A stretch of 64,000 bases of DNA from Verrucosispora sioxanthis (GCF_010560025.1 NZ_SAIY01000010.1:124001-188000), one strand, 5' to 3'. Shown: positions 40,791 through 51,384, counted from the stretch's first letter. The notes: generated by a model not told the origin, from the letters alone. Numbers and translations are program-made.

Positions 40791-43700
40791 GTGGGTGCTC
40801 CGCAGGACGGCCGTCCGGATCCCGCGGCACTGCGTCAACTCGCCGCAGACTGGCGGGCCCAGGGTGATCGCCTGGAGCTGCTGGGCGACAACATGATGGC
40901 CGCCTACAACGACATCACCTGGTTCGGCCTGGCCCACCACTCGGCGGACACCGCGACGAACCTCGTCGACCTCAAGCTGCGCAAGGTGCAGCAGGCCGCC
41001 CACGAGTTCGCGAAGTTCCTAGACGACTACGCCGACAAGGTCCAGGAGGCGATCGACAAGGAGAAGGCCCGCACGATCATCGAGATCGTGCTGGCCCTCT
41101 TCGGCCTGCTCACCATCGGACTCGCTGCGGTCCTCGGCCCGATGCTGGCTGCTCTCGGCCGCCTGCTGGCCGGCCTGCTCTCCGCCATGAGCCAGCTCGC
41201 CGGCAAGATCGTCACCGCGGTCATCGACGTCGCTATCGGCATCATCGTGTGGGGCACCCTGCAGGTGGCCATGGAGTTCGGCACCACCGCGGTGGTCTCC
41301 GCCATCGTGGGCGTACCCGCCGACTACACCGCCAGCATCGCCATCAGCGTCGTCATCGCCGCTGTCATGGGTGGCCTCTTCTCCATTCGCGGCGTCAACA
41401 ACGTCCCGGTCAAGGGGGTGGGCACCGGTGGCAGACCGGGTGACATACCGAACCCCGCATCCACCCCCGTCGGCGGTTCCAGCACCGACGTCACCACCAA
41501 CGGCGCGTTGGTCGACAAACCCCAGCCCTACCAGGGTGGCACGGTGGAGAACGTGCCCACCGTCGGCGTCGACGGGACCGCCTTCAGCGCCACCGACGTC
41601 CCGCCGGTCCTCCCGGGCGCGGGCCGTGCCGCACCCACCAGCGCGGTGGGGGACCAGCGGGTCTACTCCGGCGCCGGGTCGGTGGGCAACGCCGGGCGTG
41701 CGGCGGAGCACGCCGCCCCGCAGACCGTCCCGCGTACCTCGGAGAACATCGTCACCCCGGCGATGCCGACGCTCCAGTCCGCCGTCGCCACCCCCGGGGG
41801 ACACATCGGCGGCAAGGGCATCAGTGGGCCGCCGGGCCCGAGGGAGGTCGGTACCCTAAACGTCGACACCACCCCACCGGGCGGCACCGTCGCCAACCGG
41901 GCGCCGACGGTGCCGACCGGTGACACCCCGCCGGTCGCCAACCTCGACCGGGGCGTCGGGGTCGGCCAGCCTCCGCGCGTCTCCGCCGGCGGAGACGTCT
42001 CCCCGGTGTCGTCGGTGGGTGGCCGAGGCAGCACGGACATCGGCGACATCTCGCCGCTCACCCCCACGCCGTCCCATCGTGGCAGCTTCGACATCGCCGC
42101 CACCGTCGCGGGACGTGGCGACCTGGTCGCTCAACCGCCACCCCAGACGGCCCTCAGCGGCGCGGACACCGCCGCCTCCATGGCCAACACGCACGGAACG
42201 GGCCGCGTCGTCACCCCGGACAGCGCCTCGACGGGCACTGTCGGCGCCCGCGGAACGGTGTCCGATCTGCACGCCACCTCGACCGGCGGGCACGTCACCA
42301 ACCCGGCCGTACGCCCCGGCCCCGGTGGCACCGCCGCTGCCCCGCCGTACCTGGGTGAGCACCTGCCCACGAACGTCATCCGGCCCGGCGGTGGCGCTCC
42401 GGTCACGACCGCACCGCCCGGCCTCGGTGAGCATGTCCCCACGAACGGGGTACGCCCCGGCGGTGCCACGACGGGCTCCCCGCCGAACCTGGCCGAGCAC
42501 GCACCGAGCAATGTGGCCAGGCAGGGTACGCCGTCGCCGCACCTCGGCGACAACGTACCGGCCAGCACGGCGCGACCGGGCGCGGTCAACTCCGTGCCGC
42601 CTTCGGTCGAGCACGCGCCGGTGAACGCCTCCTCTGCGCACGGCACGCCGAGGGCCGAGGTACCGGCCGCCGGGCAGGGCCGCGGGATGCACCACACCGT
42701 CACGAGCGGCCCCGTGCCCGTGCCGCACGGCGTGAATCTGCCGCCCGCGATGCGTCCCGGCGGACTCGCTGATCTGCCCACCGGCGTGCACGTCACCTGG
42801 CCCCCGTCCCGGGCGGTCGGAGTCGAGCACCTGGCACCGACCGCCCCCGGTCGGGTGGTCGCCCCGGAGGTGCCGGTCACGCCGGTTCGGGCGGTCGCTC
42901 CGGAGGTGCCAACCATCGGAGCCACCACGGCTCCCACGCGTACCGTCGGCGGGATCGTGCCGTCACGGGATGCGGTGTCGTCGACGCCGGTGAGCGCCGC
43001 GGGCACGAACGCCGGTCACCCGAGCGCACCGCCGCGCGAGACCGGCGTGTCCGGGTCCGGTGCCGTGCAGCCCGGCGCAGCCCCGGTGCGCGACATCCCC
43101 AATGGTGCCGGCACGCCGCATCCGGTGCCCGTGGTGGAGACGCCCAGGCCGGTCGGGCGTCCCATCGAGCCGCCGTCGCGGACCGACACGCCCGAGGCGC
43201 GTACGGGAACAACGCGCCATCCGGCGGTGGAAACCACCCCGGTGCCGGCCAAGGTGCCGACCGACGCCTCGCAGAGCCCGGTCCTCGGGGTGCGGGATGG
43301 CCGGAACCCCGACATGACGAGCAGCGGCAAGACCGCCGACGCAGCCCTTCAGGAGCGGCTTGACCGGTTGACCGACGGTGCCGCCGTCCGATGGAGCGAC
43401 GACCTGGTCGACGGCGTCGAGACGCCACGATCGCTGGTTGACCGGATCACAGGATCCCGAGTTCCTGAATTCCCGGAGGTGCCGGCACGAGACCCTGGCG
43501 CCGGACAGGGCAGTGGTGGCAGGGACGTGTCCTCGGCGGGAAATCTGGTCGAAGGACGATCCCTCGGAGAGTTGCCGGAGCCACCGAAGGGCAAACCCGG
43601 TGCGCCGAAGCCCGAGGAGGTGGCGGAGTTCCCGGCCGTGCCGACGGGCCTGGAACGTCCCAGGGCGATGATCGAGGACTTCGGCGCTGCGGCAGGGCTG

Positions 43701-46700
43701 CCCCGGCGCGAGCTCGACGAGCTGCTGGACGGCCTCGGCCCCGATGCGGTGCTGGGTAAGGGCACCGAGGCGGCCGTGACCCGCGAACTGATCGAGGGCA
43801 TCGGTGCGCGGGCGGGCATGGATGCGAGCGTGGCCCGTGGCTTCGCGGAACGGGTGACCTCGCCGAACACCGCGACCGCGCAGGTCGCCCGCACCGAGTT
43901 CCAGGCCGAACTCCAGGCTTTCGCCGACGACAACCGCATGATCGAGCGGTTGGTGAACCTGCGCATCGGTCACGCCGAGGACGCTGGCGTCCCGATGACG
44001 GGGAGCATCCGCAAGGAGTTGACCCAGGCCTTGCGTTCCGGCGACGCGACGAGCCTCGACAAGATCACCCGCGACCTCGACCAGGCCATCGACACCCGGG
44101 AAGCCGCGAAGAACACAGCTGGCGAGAAGTCCCTGGCCGCCATGGAGGACCAGGTGGCCCGGCTCAAGCAGTGGAAAGCGGACCGGGACGCCGTCGCCGC
44201 CTCGGACGCCGCCGCGGAGAAGGCCGCCCGCGACAAGTTCGTGCACGACTTCCGCGACGGGCCGCTCGCCGAGTTCAAGAAGCGGGTCGGCGCCGAGGAC
44301 GCAGCGGGCGCGGCGAGGGCCATGGGCCTCAGGACACCCGTGGAGCCGACCCGGGTCGAGCCGCCGGCGGGGCAGCGCCACGACGACATCGTGGCCTCCG
44401 AGAAGGAGTGGGCGCACCACCAGAGTGAGACGGCCGACGCGGTGAAGCGACTCGAGGCGCTCCCGCAGCTGCGCCCGAAGGAACTCGACGAGCTGCTGGG
44501 CTCGGCGGACCATCTTGGTGGCCGTGCCGGACTCTCACCCAAGGAGATCGTCGAGATCCGGGCAGAGGTCGAGGCGCGGTGGGGCGGGACGCTCTCGCTG
44601 GACGAGGCGAAGCGGACGCTGCTGGAGAACATCGCCGTCCGGGCGGGCATGGACCCGGAGCGGGCCGCGACGCTGGCCAGCCGGGACATCAACGGCGGTA
44701 TCAGCGGCCGCCACGCGCGCCAGGTCTACGGCGACGAACTGGACTCGCGGGGCCGGACCAACCGGTTGATTGATCGGCAGGTACGGCTCACCGACGACTT
44801 CGAGCGCCACGGACTGCCGTTCGACGACACGGCGCGGGAACGGCTGACGCTCGCGTACCGGCAAGGGGACGTCGCTGTCATCGACGAGATCACCGGCCCG
44901 CTGAACGAGGCGCGGGCTCTTGCGAACAGTCGGGCCGCCAGGGCCGGGCTCGAGGCTGACCAGGAACTCGCGAGGCGGCTGGCGGAGTTGCGCAAGCCGA
45001 TCGACCCGCCGGGGTCGACGGTGACGGCGGCCGAGCCGACGCCTGCCCCGGCCGGGGCGCGTACGCCTGAGGAACTCGCCGCCCGGGATCGGATCCAGGA
45101 GGCTTTCCGCCGGGACGTGCTGCCCGAGCTGCACACGAAGGCCCCGCTCAAGCCCACGCCCGGGCAGCGGGTGGAGCCGTCCGTCTCGGAGCGTATGGGC
45201 CGCACCGACGACGTGGCGGATCAGTCACGGGCCGAGGAGGTCGCCCGCCGGCTCGACGAACTGGACGTCCCGAAGGGCCAGCCGCCGCACGACGAGCTAC
45301 CGGCGATGCCGAACGTACCGGCGAGCACTGCGAGTTTCGACGCGCTACGGACCTTCGGCAAGGGCCTGGCCGGGGACGCGGGGCTGGACGACGCCGCCAC
45401 CGCGCAACTGCTCAGGGGCATCGACGATCGCTGGGGTTCCGAGATCCTGAGCGACACCAGGGGCGTCGCGGCACGCAGGACCCTCGTCGAGGAGATGTAC
45501 GCCCGGTTCGAGGTGCCGCCGAACAAGGTGCGCACCGAGGATCTCGCAGGCAGCGACGCCGAACTGCAGCAGCTGGCCCGGGCCGGTTTCCGGGCCGAGC
45601 TGAGCGAGGCGCGGCAGATGAAAGACATCGGCGGCCGGCTCGCCGATCTGACGATGCCGTCCGGCTACGACCTCGCCGACGACGTCGTCAACGGCGCCCG
45701 GAACAGGCTGGCGGAGGCGTACCGCAAGGGCGACTTCGACAGCGTCGACCAGACGCGCCTGGAGATCGGCGAGCAGATTTCCATCATCACCGCGAGGCAG
45801 CACGCCGACGAACTGGCGGTGCGGGAGGCCGAGCAGACCGCGGCGAACAGGAGCACCTTCGGCCGGGTGATGGACGACCTCGCCACCCGGATGCGGACGG
45901 ATGACGCCAAGCTGTTGCCCGGCACGCAGAACCGTCCCGAGGGGATTCTGCCGGCCGGGCCGGGCGAGGCGCTGCTCATGGCGAAGCCGCAGCCGCGCGA
46001 TCCGATCTCGACACCGTCCACGGTCACCCGCGCCGATCCGCTACCCGACCCGCCGCCGCGTACGGCGGCTCAGTCGACGCCGCTGGAGCAGGCCGAGAAG
46101 GACATCGCGGACCGTACCGTTGGGGCCGTTACGGCCGAGCGTGACCTGCACGCGGCCGGGTTGGACGCGGACAGCCGGTTCCGGGCCGGGATCGCCGAGT
46201 TCCGGATGTCGAGCCCGGGGACGCGCCTGGACCTGGAGGCGGTCCGGGCCGAGTACGACGCGCGCATCGCCGCGTCGTGGCGGGACCGGCCGGATAGCGC
46301 CTCGTGGCCCGCCTATGTCGCCGCCGCAGCCGCCGCCCTGCCGCAGATCATCGAGCAGGCCGTCGCCAGGGACGTCCCCGCAGCGACCACCGATGTGAAC
46401 GACCCGGTCACCTCGGTGACCGACGAGGAGTTCCGGACCGAGCTGAGCCGGATGCGGGATCCGGAGTCGATCCCGCCGGTGCTCCACGACCTGCTGCGCC
46501 ACCGGTGGATCGACGACTCCGTCCGGTTCGCTCAGGAGTTCGAGGCGGCCGAACTCGCCGATGACCTCTTCACCCGGGCCGTCGGCGTGGTCGACTACGA
46601 CCACGGCTTGGACCTGCCCGCCGCAGTGCAGGACCGGATGCGCCGTACGTTCGTCGCGGACGTCCTGCACAACCACGACGTCATCCGCTACCAGGGGGAC

Positions 46701-49502
46701 GAGGCGCGCTTCGCCGAGGACGGCGGCCGGGACGCGGTGTGGCGGGCGTACACGGATCGGCTTTTCCGGAGCGTCGAAGTCGACCTGAGGATGGCGCAGA
46801 CGGCTTGGACGGCGGCGCAGAGCGCTGCGACGCAGTTCCACGGGCTGGTCGATGCCGGGCGGGCGGACGCGCTGGACCAGAACCTCTCCGACCTGTCGGT
46901 GCGTGTCCTCGGAGAGCTGTTCGCCGCCGAGCAGCTCGCCCTGCGGACGAAGCGCTTCTACGGTTTGGAGGACCTGCAGCGCCAGGCGTTCCAGGATCAA
47001 CTGGACGCGTTGCGCCGGCCGGTGGACGAGATCGCCGCGCTCACCGATGCCGAGCGGGCGAAGGGCTGGCAGCAGCAGACGAACGTCCTGTTGGCAGACC
47101 ACGCCCGTCGGCTAGAAACCGCGACGCTCGCCGAGCGGCACCGTCCCGACCTGGTTCGCGACTTCGACACCGCGGTCGCCGAGGCCACCGCGCACACCGG
47201 GCACACGGGCATCCAGACGCTCGACGGCCTGCCTGCGGCGGCGCGCGACGCGCTTCGCGCGGACTTCGTCACCACCGGCCGACGGTGGTTCGGGGAGGTG
47301 TTCGCCCCGGCGATCACGGCGGCGGTACGGGCCTACGACTCGCTCTTCGTCGACGCCGAGGCCCAGTGGCGTCACCAGTACGAGCACCTGCGCACCAGCA
47401 TTCGCCGGGACGCCTTCGTCCACCTGCAGGCACACCGGCACGACGAGGCGGTGGCCGCCGCGGTGGCAGCGCACCGGCACGTGTCCGAGGAGCACGGCTG
47501 GGACGAGCCGCCAGAGTCGGCGTACGCCCTGGCTCAACAGGAGTTCTTCGCCGCCGCCGCGGAGAAGCTCCGCGCGTCGGTGAAGGAGAAGCTCGACCCG
47601 TTCGCGAAGATTCAGGCCGCGCACTGGGAAGACCTCGCCGCCGAGATCGAGCGCAGCATCACCCACTACTTCAACGACGACAGGCTGCGCGAGTACGCCG
47701 CCCGTGCCCAGGCCACCGCCGCCAGCGCCGGCACGGCCGGGGCCGAGCCGCTGGCGGAGCCGCCGACCGCGTACGAGCAGGCGGCGCGACCGATCCTCGA
47801 CGCTGTCCGTGCCGAGATCTCCGTGGGCTTGCACCGCGATGGGCGTGAGGTCACCGTCGACGTGCGTAACCGCATCGCCCGGGAGGTCGAGGCGGTGCTG
47901 CGCGAGGCGGACACGGCGGCCCGGGCTCGCGCGGCGCGGGGCGGCAACACGGAGATCGCGATCGCGGCGGCCACCGCGGAACTGGCCGACCGGGTGGCCG
48001 GGCTCGCCGGATCAGTGCCTGCCCGCCTGTTGCACCAGGAGCAGCTCACCACCGAACTGCACCGCGCCGAACGCGCCTTCGAGGGCCTGCTGACTGCCCG
48101 TGACACGCTGCCACCGACGCCGGTGGCCGGCATGCTGTCGGTCGCCTTCGCTCACGACTGGTTGGTCGGCTACGACCGGTACTTCCGGGGCAGGCCGACC
48201 GCGGCGGAGGCCGGTGCGGTCGCGACCGGTCTACGCGAGGTCGCCGACCGGGCGAGCGTCGAACTGCCCGGCCACGATGTGCTCAGCACCGATGCCCTGC
48301 GCAAGGCGCTGCACGATGCGGCGGCGACGCTGCCGGGCGGTTTCGCGGTGGTAGCTTCCGGTCTGCTGCTGCGCACGCCCGGTGCCCCGCCGACGGACGC
48401 GATGGCCACGATCGCGGACTCGTTCGTTCCGATCGCCGGGGGGCAGCGAGTCATCGTGGCACCCGGCGCGGATCTGGCCGGCTTCCTCACCGAGGTCACC
48501 AACCAGATCAGCGACCCGGTGCAGCGTTCCCGGATCGTCGTGCACGCCCCGCTGACACCGCAGCCTGTGCTCCGGACGCTGGGTGACCGCTACGGTGTCA
48601 CGGTCTCCTACACCGAGCCGCCCGTCGACGCACGACAGTCTCGTCGGGCCGTGCCGGTCACCGCGGACGGCACTCCGACCCTGCGGCGCTGGGCGGAGCA
48701 CTGGCTGGTGCGCCCGACCGTCGTCCGGCCGGAGACGCCGTACGGGCTGCGGCCCGGCGGCCGGGCCGGCCTGTTCGAGCTGCCGGCGGGCTGGATCATG
48801 GAGGACCTGCCGTGGGGGCTGTGGGCGCGGCCCGCCGGGACTCCCGATCTGGACCTCGCCACCCGGGTTCGTTCGGGCATCGAGGCCGGCGACGCCCTCA
48901 TCGTGGTGGGCGAGCCGGGTGTGACGGTCCCGGAGGCGGTAGTAGGTGCCGGTCTCGATCTGGTGGAGCGGATGCCGGTCGAGTCGGGGCAGTCGGCATT
49001 CCACTGGCTCAGCCCGCTGCCCGAGCCGCCGAGCGAGGTCCGGCCGGCGGCCGGCCTGGACACGTCCTCAGGCGGGCTGTCCGACGTGCGGGCCGCCGAG
49101 CTGGATCCCGGCTCGGCCCGCGACGCCGTGGACACTCTCTGGTTCGCCGGGCACGGTGAAGCCGTCGCGGCGTTCCTGGCTGAGCCGGACCCGGCGGCGC
49201 GCGACCGGCTGCTGCTCGGGTTGTTCGGCGCTGGCGAGGCGGTCCGTGGTGCCCTGCCGGAGTTGTATCTCGCGCTGGAAGGCCCGGTCGGCTCCGACGC
49301 GGCGCTGGCGAGCGTTCTCCGGTATGCCCAGTCGGCGCTACGCGGCGGTCCTCTCTCGGCCACCGACGTGCTGGCGGCGGCGAAGGGCCTACTGCGGACG
49401 ACGAAACCGGAGCTGATCAACGTCCTGCTGTCGTCCGTGAGCCCGTCGAACGAGAACCGGGCGGTGATGACCAGCTTCGCGGAGCTGGTCTACGACTGCT
49501 GA
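40791..49502 (+). CDS. 2903-residue multidomain protein with WXG-like N-terminus, probable type VII substrate
   Basis: A giant protein from GTG 40791. Residues 1-95 are a helical domain with an ITWFG turn (WXG-like, LGDNMMAAYNDITWFGLAHHS). About 97-205 are hydrophobic helices with little charge (IIEIVLALFGLLTIGLAAVLGP, LAGLLSAMSQLAGKIVTAVIDV), like the channel-type domain of CpnT. About 215-900 are a long Pro/Gly/Thr/Val-rich linker with repeated PGxxEHxPxN-type units. About 950-1700 hold at least three homologous helical domains (ELDELLDGLG, ELDELLGSAD, TAQLLRGIDD, each followed by a conserved GM/F-D-xR-R region). About 1750-2450 are further helical and coiled-coil parts. About 2450-2903 form an alpha/beta domain (ALRKALHDAAATLPGGFAVVASGLLLRTP, IVVHAPLTPQPVLRTLGDRYGVTVSYTEP). 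No known nuclease or ADP-ribosyltransferase motif is seen. Best guess: an effector or large surface protein. Confidence 0.75.
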   Translation: MGAPQDGRPDPAALRQLAADWRAQGDRLELLGDNMMAAYNDITWFGLAHHSADTATNLVDLKLRKVQQAAHEFAKFLDDYADKVQEAIDKEKARTIIEIVLALFGLLTIGLAAVLGPMLAALGRLLAGLLSAMSQLAGKIVTAVIDVAIGIIVWGTLQVAMEFGTTAVVSAIVGVPADYTASIAISVVIAAVMGGLFSIRGVNNVPVKGVGTGGRPGDIPNPASTPVGGSSTDVTTNGALVDKPQPYQGGTVENVPTVGVDGTAFSATDVPPVLPGAGRAAPTSAVGDQRVYSGAGSVGNAGRAAEHAAPQTVPRTSENIVTPAMPTLQSAVATPGGHIGGKGISGPPGPREVGTLNVDTTPPGGTVANRAPTVPTGDTPPVANLDRGVGVGQPPRVSAGGDVSPVSSVGGRGSTDIGDISPLTPTPSHRGSFDIAATVAGRGDLVAQPPPQTALSGADTAASMANTHGTGRVVTPDSASTGTVGARGTVSDLHATSTGGHVTNPAVRPGPGGTAAAPPYLGEHLPTNVIRPGGGAPVTTAPPGLGEHVPTNGVRPGGATTGSPPNLAEHAPSNVARQGTPSPHLGDNVPASTARPGAVNSVPPSVEHAPVNASSAHGTPRAEVPAAGQGRGMHHTVTSGPVPVPHGVNLPPAMRPGGLADLPTGVHVTWPPSRAVGVEHLAPTAPGRVVAPEVPVTPVRAVAPEVPTIGATTAPTRTVGGIVPSRDAVSSTPVSAAGTNAGHPSAPPRETGVSGSGAVQPGAAPVRDIPNGAGTPHPVPVVETPRPVGRPIEPPSRTDTPEARTGTTRHPAVETTPVPAKVPTDASQSPVLGVRDGRNPDMTSSGKTADAALQERLDRLTDGAAVRWSDDLVDGVETPRSLVDRITGSRVPEFPEVPARDPGAGQGSGGRDVSSAGNLVEGRSLGELPEPPKGKPGAPKPEEVAEFPAVPTGLERPRAMIEDFGAAAGLPRRELDELLDGLGPDAVLGKGTEAAVTRELIEGIGARAGMDASVARGFAERVTSPNTATAQVARTEFQAELQAFADDNRMIERLVNLRIGHAEDAGVPMTGSIRKELTQALRSGDATSLDKITRDLDQAIDTREAAKNTAGEKSLAAMEDQVARLKQWKADRDAVAASDAAAEKAARDKFVHDFRDGPLAEFKKRVGAEDAAGAARAMGLRTPVEPTRVEPPAGQRHDDIVASEKEWAHHQSETADAVKRLEALPQLRPKELDELLGSADHLGGRAGLSPKEIVEIRAEVEARWGGTLSLDEAKRTLLENIAVRAGMDPERAATLASRDINGGISGRHARQVYGDELDSRGRTNRLIDRQVRLTDDFERHGLPFDDTARERLTLAYRQGDVAVIDEITGPLNEARALANSRAARAGLEADQELARRLAELRKPIDPPGSTVTAAEPTPAPAGARTPEELAARDRIQEAFRRDVLPELHTKAPLKPTPGQRVEPSVSERMGRTDDVADQSRAEEVARRLDELDVPKGQPPHDELPAMPNVPASTASFDALRTFGKGLAGDAGLDDAATAQLLRGIDDRWGSEILSDTRGVAARRTLVEEMYARFEVPPNKVRTEDLAGSDAELQQLARAGFRAELSEARQMKDIGGRLADLTMPSGYDLADDVVNGARNRLAEAYRKGDFDSVDQTRLEIGEQISIITARQHADELAVREAEQTAANRSTFGRVMDDLATRMRTDDAKLLPGTQNRPEGILPAGPGEALLMAKPQPRDPISTPSTVTRADPLPDPPPRTAAQSTPLEQAEKDIADRTVGAVTAERDLHAAGLDADSRFRAGIAEFRMSSPGTRLDLEAVRAEYDARIAASWRDRPDSASWPAYVAAAAAALPQIIEQAVARDVPAATTDVNDPVTSVTDEEFRTELSRMRDPESIPPVLHDLLRHRWIDDSVRFAQEFEAAELADDLFTRAVGVVDYDHGLDLPAAVQDRMRRTFVADVLHNHDVIRYQGDEARFAEDGGRDAVWRAYTDRLFRSVEVDLRMAQTAWTAAQSAATQFHGLVDAGRADALDQNLSDLSVRVLGELFAAEQLALRTKRFYGLEDLQRQAFQDQLDALRRPVDEIAALTDAERAKGWQQQTNVLLADHARRLETATLAERHRPDLVRDFDTAVAEATAHTGHTGIQTLDGLPAAARDALRADFVTTGRRWFGEVFAPAITAAVRAYDSLFVDAEAQWRHQYEHLRTSIRRDAFVHLQAHRHDEAVAAAVAAHRHVSEEHGWDEPPESAYALAQQEFFAAAAEKLRASVKEKLDPFAKIQAAHWEDLAAEIERSITHYFNDDRLREYAARAQATAASAGTAGAEPLAEPPTAYEQAARPILDAVRAEISVGLHRDGREVTVDVRNRIAREVEAVLREADTAARARAARGGNTEIAIAAATAELADRVAGLAGSVPARLLHQEQLTTELHRAERAFEGLLTARDTLPPTPVAGMLSVAFAHDWLVGYDRYFRGRPTAAEAGAVATGLREVADRASVELPGHDVLSTDALRKALHDAAATLPGGFAVVASGLLLRTPGAPPTDAMATIADSFVPIAGGQRVIVAPGADLAGFLTEVTNQISDPVQRSRIVVHAPLTPQPVLRTLGDRYGVTVSYTEPPVDARQSRRAVPVTADGTPTLRRWAEHWLVRPTVVRPETPYGLRPGGRAGLFELPAGWIMEDLPWGLWARPAGTPDLDLATRVRSGIEAGDALIVVGEPGVTVPEAVVGAGLDLVERMPVESGQSAFHWLSPLPEPPSEVRPAAGLDTSSGGLSDVRAAELDPGSARDAVDTLWFAGHGEAVAAFLAEPDPAARDRLLLGLFGAGEAVRGALPELYLALEGPVGSDAALASVLRYAQSALRGGPLSATDVLAAAKGLLRTTKPELINVLLSSVSPSNENRAVMTSFAELVYDC

Positions 49503-49611
49503 GGCAGGTGCCCGCCGTGTCCCCTCTTCGTGGGGGTTGGCCGTGCCCCGCGCACCGGGTGATGATGCGCGGTGTCCGGTCACCGGACCTCATCTGAGGG
49601 GAACGAGCAGC

Positions 49612-50436
49612 ATGGACAGCACCAGCGACGACGCCTCCGTCCATCGCGCGCTGCGAGTGGACGTCCCGGATCTGGGTGATGTGATGCCGCCTGTGCTCGA
49701 TCTCACCGTCGCGGACCGGCGGCTGTGGACTGCCGCCACGAACGACTACGACGAGGCAGCGCTGGCGGCGGTGCGGGCCACCGTGGGTACGCGCGCGTTG
49801 TGGCGTTCGTGGCGCTTCGCCGCCGCGACCGGCAGTTCGGCCACCCGTGTCTACGTGCTGGAGGCGGACGACCCGGAAATCGCAACCGCTGCGGTACGTG
49901 CCGCCCTGACCGAGACCGGCCCGGACGCCACCCTGGTGATCGGCGTGGCGACCGATGATCCGGCACCACCGGCGGCCGGCGCGGCGCTCGCCTCCTCGGC
50001 GCTGCTCTGGGCGCTGGACGCCACGGAGCCGGTGCGCGTGGCGCAGGTGTTCGACGGCGTCGACCGGGACGCGGGACCGTATTTCCACGAGTGGCACCCA
50101 CGGCTGGCGGAGGACGAGCGCGCCGCGGTGCTCGGTTTCCTCGACGGTGGCCGGACTTTCGTGATCACCCCCCAGACACAGCAGGACGTTCTGGATCCGC
50201 AGCGCGGCCGGGCCGTGCCGATGAACTATCGCACCGACGGCTCGTGGGTGTGGACCGACACTGTCGCCTACTACCTGCGCGAGCACGGTGTCGCGCCGGA
50301 CGGGCAACTGCTCGCGCACGTCCGGGCGGCCGGTTTCGTGGCGGCCGAGCCGAATCTGGTCGATCTGCACCGCGCGCTGTCGTGCCTGTTCGTGCCGGGG
50401 GACGTCGATCCGGCCTCGGACGTCGTCGCCGCCTGA
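49612..50436 (+). CDS. Uncharacterised protein, paralogue of the 38232-39326 gene
   Basis: A 274-residue protein starting at ATG 49612 with GAGGGGAACG before it. Its core matches the protein at 38232-39326: PVLDLTVADRRLWTAATNDYDEAALAAVR, TRALWRSWRFAAATGSSATRVYVLEADD, VFDGVDRDAGPYFHEWHPRLAEDE, VPMNYRTDGSWVWTDTVAYYL and HGVAPDGQLLAHVRAAGF. It lacks that protein's N-terminal helical part. It directly follows the giant gene, a position typical for an immunity or chaperone protein of a secreted effector (inference). No family name is known to me. Confidence 0.72.
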   Translation: MDSTSDDASVHRALRVDVPDLGDVMPPVLDLTVADRRLWTAATNDYDEAALAAVRATVGTRALWRSWRFAAATGSSATRVYVLEADDPEIATAAVRAALTETGPDATLVIGVATDDPAPPAAGAALASSALLWALDATEPVRVAQVFDGVDRDAGPYFHEWHPRLAEDERAAVLGFLDGGRTFVITPQTQQDVLDPQRGRAVPMNYRTDGSWVWTDTVAYYLREHGVAPDGQLLAHVRAAGFVAAEPNLVDLHRALSCLFVPGDVDPASDVVAA

Positions 50437-50571
50437 CGGTGCTCGCCCATATGCAGGCGGTCACGGCACGGGCCGCAGGAGCGGCGAAGGAATTCGGGCA
50501 GCCGTGAACCGCTGCGGGCTGCGGGCCGTTCTAGTGCGTCACGGACGGAGCGGGGAGCGCGGAAGACCAAC

Positions 50572-51384
50572 ATGACTGGACCTGTGAGCACGGATACCAC
50601 GGCCGGGCAGCCGGTGCGCCGGCCGGTGGTGGCAGCTCCGCCGGCTCCGGAGCACCGCGCGTCGGCCGAGGTCAGCCAGCGCCGCGAGTTCGTCCGGGCG
50701 TTCGTGGAACATGCGGCGGAGCGGCCTGCGAGCGAGCGGGTGGCCGTCCGGATGCCCACCCTGATCACGGTGACCGCCGCGGTGGCGGTCGGCGCGGTGG
50801 TTGTCGGCGTGTTCTGGAACCTCATCAAGCCGATGACACCGGAACAGGAGGCTGCCGCGAAGGGCATCACGGTCGTGCCGAGCGTGCGGCCGACGGTGGT
50901 GTTCGACGCGGTCACCGGCTGGGACTGTGCGGCCGCCGCCGGTCGGGGGTTCGATGCCCGTGGTCGTACCGCACAGTGGCGGACGGCCGGCACGGGCGGC
51001 TGGCCACAGGACGGCTGCAAGGGCACCGCCGTGACGCTGCCGCAACCCGGCGACGAGGGCGGCCGTCCGGTCACCGGCCAGTCAGCGACCTGGTGGTTCA
51101 CCCCGGGAGAGCAGATCAACTCCTGCTCTCTCAGCGTCTTCGTGCCAAAGACCGGATCGGAGCTGGTCGGCGCGGCGAAGTACGCGGTCACGGCAGGCAC
51201 GGCCGGAACCTCGTACGCGAGCTTCACCATCGACCAGCAGGCGAACGCCGGCACCTGGTTCGACGCCGGCTCCTACCCGGTGCACCAGGGCCAGATCGCG
51301 GTCAGCCTCGATGCCTCGGCCGCCTCCGGAACCAGCCGGGCCCGCGTCGCGTTCGGTCAGGTGCGGGTGCACTGTGTCTCCTGA
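50572..51384 (+). CDS. Single-pass membrane protein with extracytoplasmic beta domain, type VII locus
   Basis: A 270-residue protein. A cytoplasmic Pro/Ala-rich part with basic patch (about residues 1-60) precedes one membrane segment LITVTAAVAVGAVVVGVFW (about 64-82). The outside part is beta-rich with aromatic and cysteine residues (GWDCAAAAGRGFDARGRTAQW, WWFTPGEQINSCSLSVFVP, AGTWFDAGSYPVHQGQIAVSLD, VHCVS). It looks like a golvesin- or carbohydrate-binding-type domain held on the membrane. The next gene starts inside its last codons (11-nt overlap), so it may anchor or guide the fused ATPase encoded there. Function unknown. Confidence 0.72.
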   Translation: MTGPVSTDTTAGQPVRRPVVAAPPAPEHRASAEVSQRREFVRAFVEHAAERPASERVAVRMPTLITVTAAVAVGAVVVGVFWNLIKPMTPEQEAAAKGITVVPSVRPTVVFDAVTGWDCAAAAGRGFDARGRTAQWRTAGTGGWPQDGCKGTAVTLPQPGDEGGRPVTGQSATWWFTPGEQINSCSLSVFVPKTGSELVGAAKYAVTAGTAGTSYASFTIDQQANAGTWFDAGSYPVHQGQIAVSLDASAASGTSRARVAFGQVRVHCVS

